Source: Thermoproteota archaeon (lineage in GTDB: Archaea > Thermoproteota > Thermoprotei_A > Sulfolobales > Pyrodictiaceae). From it: a stretch of DNA of 7,468 nucleotides. Below are positions 1 to 6,189 of this stretch, in pieces (positions within the stretch are counted from its first letter, which is position 1; every line of letters starts with the position of its first letter). The notes beneath the pieces were generated by a model. The model ran no database searches, was not told the origin of the DNA, and saw only the letters and a list, made by a program, of their open reading frames with translations. Location of the stretch: positions 1-7,468 of the forward strand of contig JAADFC010000008.1 in the NCBI GenBank assembly GCA_013153105.1, in the 5' to 3' direction. A program made the translations under genes and the position numbers.

Positions 1-402
1 CCCCTCGCAGGCCTCGCCTGCGACAGGGTGGGCGCCTGGCGGCTCCTCGCGCTCGCCATACCGGTCTACGCAGCCTACATAGCCGCCCTGGAGACGGCGC
101 CTCCCAGGCTGCTGCCCCTCCTATGGGTGGCCCCCCTCTACCCGCTCCTAGACACACCCCTCGGCCTCGCCGCCGCGGAGGCAGTGGGAGAGCACCGGGG
201 CGCAGCCGCGCTGGCGGCAGCCTACACGGCAGCCGGAATCGTGTTGATGGCCTCCGCGGCCCTCCAGCCCAGCCCCCTCCTCCTCGCGGAGGCCGGCCTA
301 GCGGCGGCGGCAGCGAGCCTCGCAGCCCTCAGCCGCTCAGCAGCAGCCGCCGCGGCCTCGAAGCGGGCCCCCGCCAGGCCGGGGAGGAGGCGGGCCAAGT
401 AA
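1..402 (+). CDS. Multi-pass membrane protein, 5'-truncated, function unknown
   Basis: The reading frame is open from the first base of the window, so the gene probably begins upstream. The first possible in-window start is the GTG at 28, which would give 124 residues and ends at TAA 400-402. Counting from that GTG, there are about four hydrophobic segments (roughly residues 4-22, 28-50, 58-80 and 84-105), followed by a strongly basic tail ending in an Arg/Lys cluster, which by the positive-inside rule should face the cytoplasm. I see no family motif or catalytic residues. It converges on the membrane-protein gene at 422-748 with only 19 bases between the stops. The alanine and leucine richness partly reflects base composition, but regular hydrophobic stretches broken by charged loops (for example around EHRG) argue for a real membrane protein. 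The function is not recognised. Confidence 0.55.
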   Translation, partial: PLAGLACDRVGAWRLLALAIPVYAAYIAALETAPPRLLPLLWVAPLYPLLDTPLGLAAAEAVGEHRGAAALAAAYTAAGIVLMASAALQPSPLLLAEAGLAAAAASLAALSRSAAAAAASKRAPARPGRRRAK

Positions 403-421
403 CGCACGGCTACGCGGAGGG

Positions 422-748
422 CTACCGCCCCAAAACCGCGGCCACGGCAGCGGCGGCGAGCAGCAGCGCCGCCACAGCATCGCCCACACCCCCCGCGAAG
501 GCCAGCGCCGCGTGGAGCACCGCGGCGGCGGCAGCGAAGCCGGCGGCCACAAGCCTAGGCGGCCCACCCCCACCGTGGGGGAGGAGGAAGAGCGGCGCAG
601 CCGCCTCAGCGCCCAGCGCGGCCATCCTCCAGGGCACCTCCAGGAGCCCCACGCCGCCCCCGAGGAGCCGCGAGACGAGCATGTAGAGGTCGAACACGGC
701 GGCGGCAGCGACAAGCAGCACCGCCAGCCCCACACGCTGCACCGCCAA
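422..748 (-). CDS. Small four-helix membrane protein, function unknown
   Basis: This 108-residue protein reads from a TTG start at 748 to TAG at 422-424. A G-rich run (GGGGGGC) about five bases before the TTG is a weak ribosome binding site, and a TATA-like GATATTAG lies about 45-50 bases upstream, so the start is plausible but not certain. Hydrophobic segments fall near residues 5-28, 36-57, 66-86 and 88-106, with short loops containing Arg, Pro and Gly. The aromatic and charged residues at helix edges (FDLYMLVSR, EVPWRM) look like a genuine integral membrane protein and not compositional noise. No known domain or motif is recognised. It converges on the membrane protein ending at 402. Long alternative frames overlap it on both strands, but those translate to Pro/Arg/Gly/Ser-rich text. 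Confidence 0.5.
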   Translation of the reverse strand: MAVQRVGLAVLLVAAAAVFDLYMLVSRLLGGGVGLLEVPWRMAALGAEAAAPLFLLPHGGGGPPRLVAAGFAAAAAVLHAALAFAGGVGDAVAALLLAAAAVAAVLGR

Positions 749-795
749 GGCAGCCCCCCGCGGCGGACGGGGGCCAGGGCGGCCCGGGGCCCGGG

Positions 796-803
796 GATAT
801 TAG
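796..803. promoter_or_regulatory. Possible shared TATA box between divergent genes
   Basis: GATATTAG is an isolated AT-rich patch inside a stretch of nearly pure G and C. On the minus strand it sits about 45-50 bases before the TTG at 748; on the plus strand it is about 80 bases before the GTG at 884. Archaeal TATA boxes act about 25-30 bases upstream of the transcript start, so either or both genes could use it. Composition and position are the only evidence. Confidence 0.35.
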
Positions 804-866
804 AGGAACCCAGCCGCATACACTCCCACCACGGCACCCCCCGGGCCTCCGGGGGAGACCTGGTAG

Positions 867-874
867 GGAGGTGA
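867..874 (+). promoter_or_regulatory. Strong Shine-Dalgarno site fixing the GTG start at 884
   Basis: GGAGGTGA is the full archaeal consensus complementary to the 16S rRNA tail. It ends nine bases before the GTG at 884. It decides between this start and the overlapping GTG at 871, which lies inside the site itself and is in another frame. Confidence 0.7.
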
Positions 875-883
875 CTCGCCCGG

Positions 884-1357
884 GTGCCGCCCATAGCTCC
901 GGGCGGCGGGGCCCAGGCTGGGCGGGGCGGCCAGGAGCCCCAGGGCCCCGTCGCGGTGCTCCGCCACGCCCTGTCGAGGCTCCAGGAGAGGCTCCACAGC
1001 CTCTGGCCGCGGATCCGCGGGATGGGCACGTGCAGCAGGGAGTTCCTCGAGGTGCTCGACGAGCTGGAGGAGCTGGCCGACAGGGAGCTGGTCTACAGGG
1101 GGTTCGACAAGGTGCCCGCAGCCCCGGTCTCGAGGAGGGGCGAGCAGAACGTGGACCTCGTAGTGGCCCTCTACAGGGTGGGCGATATAATCGTCGAGGT
1201 GGGCCTCAAGGGCCTCAACCGCTGCGGCATAGTAGAGGCGCTCACCGGCGGGGAGCCGCCCCGGGTCTACGCCCGCCTCCACCTCGGCGGCGGCGCGGTG
1301 GTGGTGCTGGAGGCGGAGGAGGCCGCGCAGCGGAGCATGCTGAGCTACTACATCTAG
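884..1357 (+). CDS. Hypothetical protein with a D...LK strand pattern
   Basis: This 157-residue soluble protein starts at GTG 884 behind a consensus Shine-Dalgarno site and ends at TAG 1355-1357. The first 22 residues are Pro/Gly-rich and probably unstructured. Residues 25-70 form a charged helical region, and residues 88-125 alternate as beta strands. Within that part, D91 begins the strand DLVVALYRVG, which is followed by IIVEVGLKGL. The spacing loosely resembles the D...ExK hairpin of PD-(D/E)xK nucleases, but Gly107 stands where the Glu would be, so I do not assign nuclease activity. An internal GTG at 956 (residue 25) could also start the protein but has no ribosome binding site. No family is recognised. 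It converges on the small membrane gene ending at 1444, with hairpins between them. Confidence 0.65.
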   Translation: MPPIAPGGGAQAGRGGQEPQGPVAVLRHALSRLQERLHSLWPRIRGMGTCSREFLEVLDELEELADRELVYRGFDKVPAAPVSRRGEQNVDLVVALYRVGDIIVEVGLKGLNRCGIVEALTGGEPPRVYARLHLGGGAVVVLEAEEAAQRSMLSYYI

Positions 1358-1406
1358 AGCCGCCGGAGCTGGGGAGGGGCGGCGAGGTAGAGGCAGTGTA
1401 AAACTA

Positions 1407-1441
1407 GGGCCCGGGGCCCCCTCTCCTCCCGCCGGGAGGAG
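1407..1441. terminator. Paired GC hairpins between convergent genes, likely bidirectional terminator
   Basis: Two inverted repeats lie side by side. GGGCC/GGCCC has a CGG loop (about 1407-1419), and CTCCTCCC/GGGAGGAG is a perfect eight-base stem with a three-base loop (1423-1441). Read on the minus strand, the hairpins are followed by TAGTTTTAC, a short T-rich tract after the stop of the gene ending at 1444, which fits archaeal termination. On the plus strand there is no T tract, so termination there is less sure. Confidence 0.45.
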
Positions 1442-1443
1442 TG

Positions 1444-1638
1444 CTAGCCGGCTGCGGTCGAGACCGCCGTCAACGCGACACCCGCCATGGCGGCGACCGC
1501 TAGGAGGACGACGGCGCCGAAGACGCCCATAGCCTTTGCGTAGTCGTCCCCCTCCGCCGCTGCCCGCCTTATGAGGTAGGCTGCCGCCGCGCCCGCGGCT
1601 GCCACGAGGGCTCCCAGGGCCAGGGCTAGGGCGGGCAA
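1444..1638 (-). CDS. Small two-helix membrane protein, function unknown
   Basis: This 64-residue protein reads from TTG at 1638 to a TAG stop at 1444. It forms a hairpin of two transmembrane helices, roughly residues 3-21 and 38-60. The loop between them is polar (RRAAAEGDDYAK), and its basic part directly follows helix 1. A purine-rich GGGAGG lies only one base before the TTG, closer than normal. A GTG at 1605 has GGGAG at better spacing but would cut into helix 1, so the exact start is open. A clear TATA-like box lies about 65-70 bases upstream, so it is probably transcribed separately from the aminopeptidase gene. The hairpin shape recalls ATP synthase proteolipids, but no membrane carboxylate is visible in helix 2 and the protein is short, so I leave it unnamed. 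Confidence 0.5.
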   Translation of the reverse strand: MPALALALGALVAAAGAAAAYLIRRAAAEGDDYAKAMGVFGAVVLLAVAAMAGVALTAVSTAAG

Positions 1639-1701
1639 GCCTCCCAGCCGCTCCCGGGGGGGCGGGGCTCCGTGGAGGGTTCGGTCATGTGGAAAGGGAG
1701 T

Positions 1702-1710
1702 GTTATATCT
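1702..1710 (-). promoter_or_regulatory. TATA box for the small membrane gene
   Basis: On the minus strand this reads AGATATAAC, a good archaeal TATA element and the most AT-rich patch between the aminopeptidase stop and the small membrane gene. A transcript start about 25-30 bases downstream would fall near 1680, leaving a leader of about 40 bases before the TTG at 1638. Confidence 0.5.
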
Positions 1711-1765
1711 AGGTTAGCCCCCTAGCCTGCGGCGCCAGCCGCCTCCGGCTGTTGCCGTTGCGGTG

Positions 1766-3268
1766 CTACCCCTCCCGGCGGGTCTGCGTCTCCTCGCGGA
1801 GGAGCTCTATGAGGGTCCTCACGCCCCAGCCTGTGGCGCCGCCCTGGCTGTAGTAGGGCTTCCAGGGCCCCTTCTCCTGCACCCAGGCCACGCCCGCTAT
1901 GTCCAGGTGGGCCCAGGCTGTTTCGCCGACGAAGTGCTCGAGGAACTTGGCTGCGGTTATCGCGCCGGCGGGGCGGCCGCCCACGTTGTTGACATCGGCG
2001 ACCTTGCTCTCGAGCTGCTTACCGTACACGGGCCACATGGGGAGCCTCCAGGCGGGCTCGCCCGCCCTCCACGCGGCCTTCTCCACCCTGGCGAGCAGCT
2101 CCTCGTTGTTGCCCATGAGGGCTGCGGCGTGGTTGCCCAGAGCTATCACGGCGGCGCCGGTGAGTGTGGCGAGGTCTATCAGGGCCTTGGGCTTATACTT
2201 CTCCGCCGCGTATGCGAGCGCGTCGGCCATTATGAGCCTGCCCTCGGCGTCCGTGTTGCCCACCTCCACCCGGAGCCCGTTGTACATCTCGAGGACGTCT
2301 AGGGGCTTGTAGCTGCTGCCACTGGGCATATTCTCCACCGCGGGTATCAGGGCTACTAGCTTCACCGGCAGCCTGAGCCTCGCAGCAGCGACCACGGCGC
2401 CTATAGCGGCGGCGCCGCCGCCCTTGTCGTACTTCATCTCGAGCATGTACTGGGGCGGCTTCAGGTCGAGGCCGCCGCTGTCGAAGGTAACTGTCTTACC
2501 TACGACGGCGTAGGTTGGGCCGCCGCCGTCGGACTCGAGTACTATGAGGCGGGGCTCCACGCTGCTGCCCCTGCCCACCGCCAGTATCCCGCCCATGCCC
2601 AGGCTCTCCAGCTCGCCCCGGTGGAACACCCTGATGCGGAGGCCGAGCCGCTCCGCGAGGCTCCTAGCGGTCTCCTCCACCTTCTCCGGGTTCATCCTCG
2701 AGGGCGGCGCGTTGGCTATATCCCTCGCTACCCGGACCCCCTCCGCTATGGCCTCAGCCGCCTCCGCAACCCTCCCCGGCTCCACGCCTCCGGGCACCGG
2801 GGAGACCCTTATCTCGCCGAGCGCGTGGGGCTTGTCTCTCGACTTGAGGCTGTACACGTAGTTGGCCATGTCCGCGGCGACGAGCGCCTGCTCCAGCGCC
2901 CACTCCTCGCCGCGGCCCTCCCGCGCGGCCGCCTCGAGCAGCTTCTCGGGCACAACTATGCCTAGGCTGGTTACCCTCTTCAGCCTCTTAGCCTCCTTCA
3001 CGGCGGTGGCGGTGGCGACCCGGAGACGCTCAGCCTCCCCGAACCACTCCCCACCCTCGCCGGCGCCCACGAGGAGGACACGCGCCGGCGACCCGCCGCG
3101 GTAGAGGAGCACCGCCTGCTCCAGCCTCGCCTCGAAGTCCCCAGCATCGACCACGGCCGCGGCCTCGGGCACCCTCTCCCGGACCGCCTGAAGCCCATCC
3201 CTCTCGACCAGGTAGGCGACGGCGTCGACACCCTCGGAGGCGCCGCCCACCACGAGACGGGCAGCCAC
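1766..3268 (-). CDS. pepA: Leucyl aminopeptidase, peptidase family M17
   Basis: A cytosolic, two-metal aminopeptidase that removes N-terminal residues such as Leu from peptides in the last stage of protein turnover; M17 enzymes usually form hexamers. The 500-residue length is typical. The N-terminal regulatory/macro-like domain spans about residues 1-170 and the catalytic domain about 175-490. Metal ligands are visible as K258 and D263 (VGKTVTFDSGG), D281 (MKYDKGG), and D340 and E342 (NTDAEGR). K270 and R344 match the catalytic Lys and Arg, and all seven keep the spacing of bovine lens aminopeptidase with an offset of eight. Other hallmarks are LIDLATLTGA (363-372), AHLDIAGVAW (453-462) and ATGWGVR (478-484). 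The start is GTG at 3266-3268, with GGTGGAG five bases before it. It lies 55 bases after the putative nuclease gene on the same strand and may be co-transcribed. Confidence 0.97.
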   Translation of the reverse strand: MAARLVVGGASEGVDAVAYLVERDGLQAVRERVPEAAAVVDAGDFEARLEQAVLLYRGGSPARVLLVGAGEGGEWFGEAERLRVATATAVKEAKRLKRVTSLGIVVPEKLLEAAAREGRGEEWALEQALVAADMANYVYSLKSRDKPHALGEIRVSPVPGGVEPGRVAEAAEAIAEGVRVARDIANAPPSRMNPEKVEETARSLAERLGLRIRVFHRGELESLGMGGILAVGRGSSVEPRLIVLESDGGGPTYAVVGKTVTFDSGGLDLKPPQYMLEMKYDKGGGAAAIGAVVAAARLRLPVKLVALIPAVENMPSGSSYKPLDVLEMYNGLRVEVGNTDAEGRLIMADALAYAAEKYKPKALIDLATLTGAAVIALGNHAAALMGNNEELLARVEKAAWRAGEPAWRLPMWPVYGKQLESKVADVNNVGGRPAGAITAAKFLEHFVGETAWAHLDIAGVAWVQEKGPWKPYYSQGGATGWGVRTLIELLREETQTRREG

Positions 3269-3323
3269 GGAGGCTCCACCGGGAACGATGGAGCCTCCTC
3301 AAGCCGGGCCGCACGCTAAGGGC

Positions 3324-3935
3324 TTACCGGCCCCCGCCCCTGCACGCCTCCACAACCGGCCTGGCGTCACCGCAGGCTACCACACCGCCGCGGCAGCCGG
3401 TCCCGCTCCTACAGTAGCCCTGGAGTCTCGAGCGCAGCGTCTCCAGGAACCTACGGTACACCCGTAAGACCCTCGACGCGACACCGGCTGGCAGCCCCTT
3501 AGCCAGATTGTCCGGGCCCGGCACAGCTACTAGGAGAACATGAGCCACCGCCGCGCTCCCGTGGCCGGCCAGGAAGCGGTGTAAGTCCCTGGTGCCCCGG
3601 TCGAAGAGCCTTGCATGGCACATGTAGACCTTACGGGCAGCGTCGTCAACCAGCTTCCGGAGCCTCTCCAGCGCTGAAGCGTTACCCTCCGCGGCTTGGG
3701 CGAAGAGGCTTAGGCCTAAATCCTTTAACTCCACGTGGAGCAGTACAACCCTGTCACCTCCACACCGTAGGGCTACCACGCAGTCGCAGTGCTCCATTGA
3801 CTTTAGGGCAGGGTCGACCACGGCAAGCTCCTCGACGTTGACGATAATTACAACCCTGCCGCCGGCGAGTGGTAGGCTGCAGCCGCCTTCAACACAAGAT
3901 ACCCCGGCGGCGGTTACATCGAGCCTAGGCGCCAT
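3324..3935 (-). CDS. Cysteine-rich putative PD-(D/E)xK nuclease, partner of the ATPase
   Basis: I prefer the ATG at 3933-3935 (203 residues) because GGTGGT lies seven bases before it. The GTG at 3947 would add four residues and has no such site. Residues 45-75 read as a beta hairpin with D51 in CDCVVAL and E69-L-K71 in HVELKDLG, a D-x17-ExK layout typical of PD-(D/E)xK nucleases. A helix follows (QAAEGNASALERLRKLVDD), with Q80 in the position where such enzymes often carry a Gln. There are about ten cysteines: C14 and C19 before the core, C50, C52, C58 and C106 within it, and C175, C181, C188 and C198 near the C-terminus, so a metal site is possible. It follows the ATPase gene by about 70 bases on the same strand, which suggests they act together on DNA. 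The nuclease call is motif-based and unproven; RecB- or Cas4-like folds are the closest idea. Confidence 0.6.
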   Translation of the reverse strand: MAPRLDVTAAGVSCVEGGCSLPLAGGRVVIIVNVEELAVVDPALKSMEHCDCVVALRCGGDRVVLLHVELKDLGLSLFAQAAEGNASALERLRKLVDDAARKVYMCHARLFDRGTRDLHRFLAGHGSAAVAHVLLVAVPGPDNLAKGLPAGVASRVLRVYRRFLETLRSRLQGYCRSGTGCRGGVVACGDARPVVEACRGGGR

Positions 3936-4007
3936 CGTGCATACCACCAGGCGGCCGCTCGTAGGCGCTCAAGCTGCGCACCGCGGCTGAGGCTCCTGCT
4001 GCAGGTG

Positions 4008-5486
4008 CTAGGGGGCGGAGATGTCTATCACCCACTTAGTCAGTGAGATGTCAACGTCGGTATGGCTGGGCACACTCTCCTCCACGAGCTTCTCCGCGTC
4101 GAACCTCACAGCTCTACTTCCGTCAAAGTAGTAGAAGAGGACGCTGAGCCTTGGTATGCTGTCCGCCAGCAGGCCCGCAAGGCCCTCGGGCTCACCTCGG
4201 GGGGCTGCCCTGGCTAGCAGCTTCTCGACGGCCCGTAGCAGCCGGCGCTGGTCGCTGTGCGCGAGCCTGGCCAGCGTTGCGGCAACCTCTATCACTATGG
4301 GGCTATGCGTTGTAACCACGACTTTCACGCCGTGGGCGGCGAGGCCGTAGAGGGCTAGCGGTACCAGCATCTGGTAGCGCGGGTGCAGCTGCGCCTCCGG
4401 CTCCTCTATCAGGAGGAGCCCGCTGCCGTGGCGTGCCACGGCAGCGGCAGCGAGCATGAGGGCTACAGCTTCTCCGGCGAGGGCCGAGGCCATGTTGAGG
4501 GGTACCGGGGCTCCATCACTCTGGTATGCTATCTCCGCGTCGCCTATGTTGACGCGGCCGCCAAGTAGGGGGGAGAATATAGCTACAAGCTTCTCGAGCA
4601 GGTTGGGGTCCTCCCGGAGGCTGCGGTAGCCCTCGTACAGCGCGTGGAACAGGCTTAGGGCAGGAATGTTGCGGGATGCGAAGACAGCCTCTATCACGGC
4701 TGTAGTTGTCTTCTCCTTTTCGAGCAGAGTGTACAGCATAGCCTGGGAGAGCAGGCTGCGACCGTAGGCGGCGTAGACTACGCGGCTGAGCGTGCTCCCT
4801 CCCGTTAGCCGGCGTAGCGCCTCCTCCACCAAGAGGGCAGGGTCGACAAGGTCTCCCAGCATTGAGGCGACAGCAGCCCTCAGCACCACGTCGCGTATCA
4901 GTATCTCGTCGCCTGCATCATCTATCACCGGGATCAGTTCTGTTATCTCGCTATACTTCTGGAGCGGCAGTTTTGGTATGATTGTACAGGTAAGCTTGCC
5001 CTCGACAGACAGCGTTGCATCGGGGTAGCGTTCACGTGCCTTCTCAGAGAACACTTCAACTACGGTCTCAGCGATCTCGCGGCGCCTCTCCTCGAGGCCA
5101 AGCACACCGCTGCCGCGGAACTCGACGCTGTGCGGCGGCAGCAGGCCAGCACGGCTGCACCTCTCCACTCTGTCCCTCAGCATGTCGACTAGCCTCTCAA
5201 CGTCTATGCAAACCTTCACCCTTCTGGCGACGGCGCCCTCCCCCCGGCTCCGCGAGACTTCGCCGATTTCTATCCTGACTATCCTGCTGTCAAGAGGCTT
5301 CATACGGGCTAGGCATGTCCTAACCACCGGAGGGTCGTGGAGCATGAGGCTCTCATATATAGCCCTTAGAGTGTAGCTCTTGCCGCTGTTCGGGTAGCCG
5401 AATATTAGTGTTACATCACCCAGCTCAACCTTCGTGTTACGCAGCGGCCCCAGCTGCTCTATGACAAGCTCCGCGAGCGCTGCCAA
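4008..5486 (-). CDS. OLD/RecF-like AAA ATPase (ABC-type), possible defence or DNA-processing ATPase
   Basis: This 492-residue ATPase belongs to the AAA_15/AAA_21 group of ABC-type ATPases. Walker A is GYPNSGKS at residues 30-37. Walker B is LLLIEEPEAQLHP at 357-369, with E361/E362 as catalytic acid candidates. The switch histidine is H394 in TTHSP. The usual LSSGE signature is degenerate, NMASALAGEA around 331-340. Residues 40-325 form a helical and strand insertion, as in OLD and RecF/SMC-like proteins. The region after H394 (to 492) ends in FYYFDGSRAVRFD-like strands and shows no TOPRIM acidic motifs, so it is not a complete OLD nuclease. The start is TTG 5486, six bases after GGAGGAGG. The next gene on the strand is the putative nuclease. 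Base composition appears lower in GC than the flanks. The biological role is inferred, not shown. Confidence 0.88.
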   Translation of the reverse strand: MAALAELVIEQLGPLRNTKVELGDVTLIFGYPNSGKSYTLRAIYESLMLHDPPVVRTCLARMKPLDSRIVRIEIGEVSRSRGEGAVARRVKVCIDVERLVDMLRDRVERCSRAGLLPPHSVEFRGSGVLGLEERRREIAETVVEVFSEKARERYPDATLSVEGKLTCTIIPKLPLQKYSEITELIPVIDDAGDEILIRDVVLRAAVASMLGDLVDPALLVEEALRRLTGGSTLSRVVYAAYGRSLLSQAMLYTLLEKEKTTTAVIEAVFASRNIPALSLFHALYEGYRSLREDPNLLEKLVAIFSPLLGGRVNIGDAEIAYQSDGAPVPLNMASALAGEAVALMLAAAAVARHGSGLLLIEEPEAQLHPRYQMLVPLALYGLAAHGVKVVVTTHSPIVIEVAATLARLAHSDQRRLLRAVEKLLARAAPRGEPEGLAGLLADSIPRLSVLFYYFDGSRAVRFDAEKLVEESVPSHTDVDISLTKWVIDISAP

Positions 5487-5492
5487 GGCCGG

Positions 5493-5500
5493 CCTCCTCC
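5493..5500 (-). promoter_or_regulatory. Shine-Dalgarno site supporting the TTG start of the ATPase
   Basis: On the minus strand this reads GGAGGAGG, six bases before the TTG at 5484-5486. It supports that unusual start codon, which also places Walker A at residue 30, as expected for this family. Confidence 0.7.
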
Positions 5501-5607
5501 AGCTGGCGCGGATGAGCCCCGTTGGGGCCCACTTGCCCGGTGGGTGTTCACGGGGGGTGGAGGCTTCTTTGCGTCAGCGGCAGGTGCCTCATTGGGCTGG
5601 TTCCCGG

Positions 5608-5624
5608 CTATATGGCTCTATAGG
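5608..5624. promoter_or_regulatory. Twin TATA-like boxes in the divergent region, probably bidirectional
   Basis: CTATATGG (5608-5615) and TCTATAGG (5617-5624) lie between the divergent ATPase and phosphatase genes. On the plus strand they predict transcript starts near 5635-5650, just before the TTG at 5669. On the minus strand they read as CCTATAGA and CCATATAG and would give the ATPase a leader of roughly 100 bases. The plus-strand assignment is the stronger one. Confidence 0.5.
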
Positions 5625-5668
5625 GCTTGGGTCTCCTGCCGGGAGGCCTTACTCCTGGGGTGGGTGTC

Positions 5669-6142
5669 TTGGCTGTGTTTGCGTTGATGAGGCATGGCCG
5701 GGCTGTGTCTAGGGATGTGGCTGGTGGTGATGAGGAGAGGTGGCTGCTCCCGGAGGCTAGGGTGGAGGTTGAGCTTGTGGCTAGGGTGCTCCCGTTCAAG
5801 CCTTCGAGGGTGTATAGTAGCCCCCTGAGGAGGGCTAGGGAGACGGCTGAGATAGTCGCGGGCGTCTGGGGGTCGCGGGTGGAGGTTGTGGAGTGGCTTG
5901 CGCCGGGGAGGCTCAGCTGCCTGGAGCTGCGCGGCGTGGAGCTTGACGAGGTCGTACTGGTTGGGCACAACCCGGATCTTGAGGAGCTGCTCGCCTGCCT
6001 CACCGGTGGGAGGGTGCGGCTGCGTCCTGGGGGGCTGGCTGTGGTTGAGGCTGTGGAGCCCCTGGAGTCTACTGGGACGCTGTTGGAGCTTGTGCAGCCG
6101 GAGACTCTGCGGCGGCTGGTGGGCGGGGGGCGACAGGCTTAA
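5669..6142 (+). CDS. sixA: SixA-type phosphohistidine phosphatase (histidine phosphatase superfamily)
   Basis: A small cytosolic phosphatase of the SixA branch, which in E. coli removes phosphate from histidine residues of phosphotransfer proteins. I chose TTG 5669 (157 residues): it puts the RHG motif at R8-H9-G10, as usual for SixA, has GGGGTGG a few bases upstream, and lies after the predicted transcript start. The frame is open to a TTG at 5627, but that lies at or before the promoter's likely transcript start. H9 is the phosphorylated nucleophile; SSPLRRARETAE (residues 50-61) carries the conserved Arg, and GHNPDLEELL contains the second active-site His (H100). SixA shows the short form without the long inserts of phosphoglycerate mutases. 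Crenarchaea generally lack sugar phosphotransferase systems, so the natural substrate is unclear. A small membrane protein gene follows 47 bases later. Confidence 0.88.
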   Translation: MAVFALMRHGRAVSRDVAGGDEERWLLPEARVEVELVARVLPFKPSRVYSSPLRRARETAEIVAGVWGSRVEVVEWLAPGRLSCLELRGVELDEVVLVGHNPDLEELLACLTGGRVRLRPGGLAVVEAVEPLESTGTLLELVQPETLRRLVGGGRQA

Positions 6143-6160
6143 CCCCTCCCCAGGGTTTCT

Positions 6161-6180
6161 GGTGGGAGCCTGGTGGGAGG
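6161..6180 (+). repeat. Tandem GGTGGGAG repeat, likely ribosome binding region
   Basis: GGTGGGAG occurs twice, at 6161-6168 and 6172-6179, separated by CCT. Either copy could pair with the 16S rRNA tail. The second copy, extended by one G, lies nine bases before the GTG at 6190 and directly abuts the GTG at 6181, so it favours the 6190 start for the small gene that follows. Confidence 0.4.
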
Positions 6181-6189
6181 GTGCTCTTC

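Noticed and set aside
123..686. Long plus-strand open frame of 187 residues
   Set aside because: It is Pro/Arg/Gly/Ser-rich low-complexity text typical of a wrong frame in GC-rich DNA, and it overlaps two better membrane-protein genes.
337..1029. Long minus-strand open frame of 230 residues
   Set aside because: Trp/Arg/Pro/Ser-rich with no fold pattern; it is a shadow of the genes at 422-748 and 884-1357.
800..1282. Minus-strand open frame of 160 residues opposite the hypothetical gene
   Set aside because: The plus-strand gene has a consensus Shine-Dalgarno site and regular strand/helix pattern; the antisense frame has neither, despite looking fairly ordinary in composition.
871..1401. Plus-strand frame starting at GTG 871
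   Set aside because: Its start codon lies within the Shine-Dalgarno site of the 884 gene and its product is Gly/Arg/Pro-rich throughout.
1444..1638. ATP synthase proteolipid subunit
   Set aside because: Two-helix shape fits, but there is no carboxylate within the second helix and no other synthase gene nearby.
1763..2302. Plus-strand open frame of 179 residues
   Set aside because: Exact antisense of the conserved catalytic region of the M17 aminopeptidase; the constraint belongs to the minus strand.
4008..5486. Full OLD-family nuclease with fused TOPRIM domain (for example GajA)
   Set aside because: The region after the switch His is only about 100 residues and lacks the acidic Glu and DxD motifs of TOPRIM.
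5608..6003. Minus-strand open frames opposite the SixA-type gene
   Set aside because: Ser/Thr/Pro-rich antisense text with no motif; the plus strand carries RHG and GHNP motifs.
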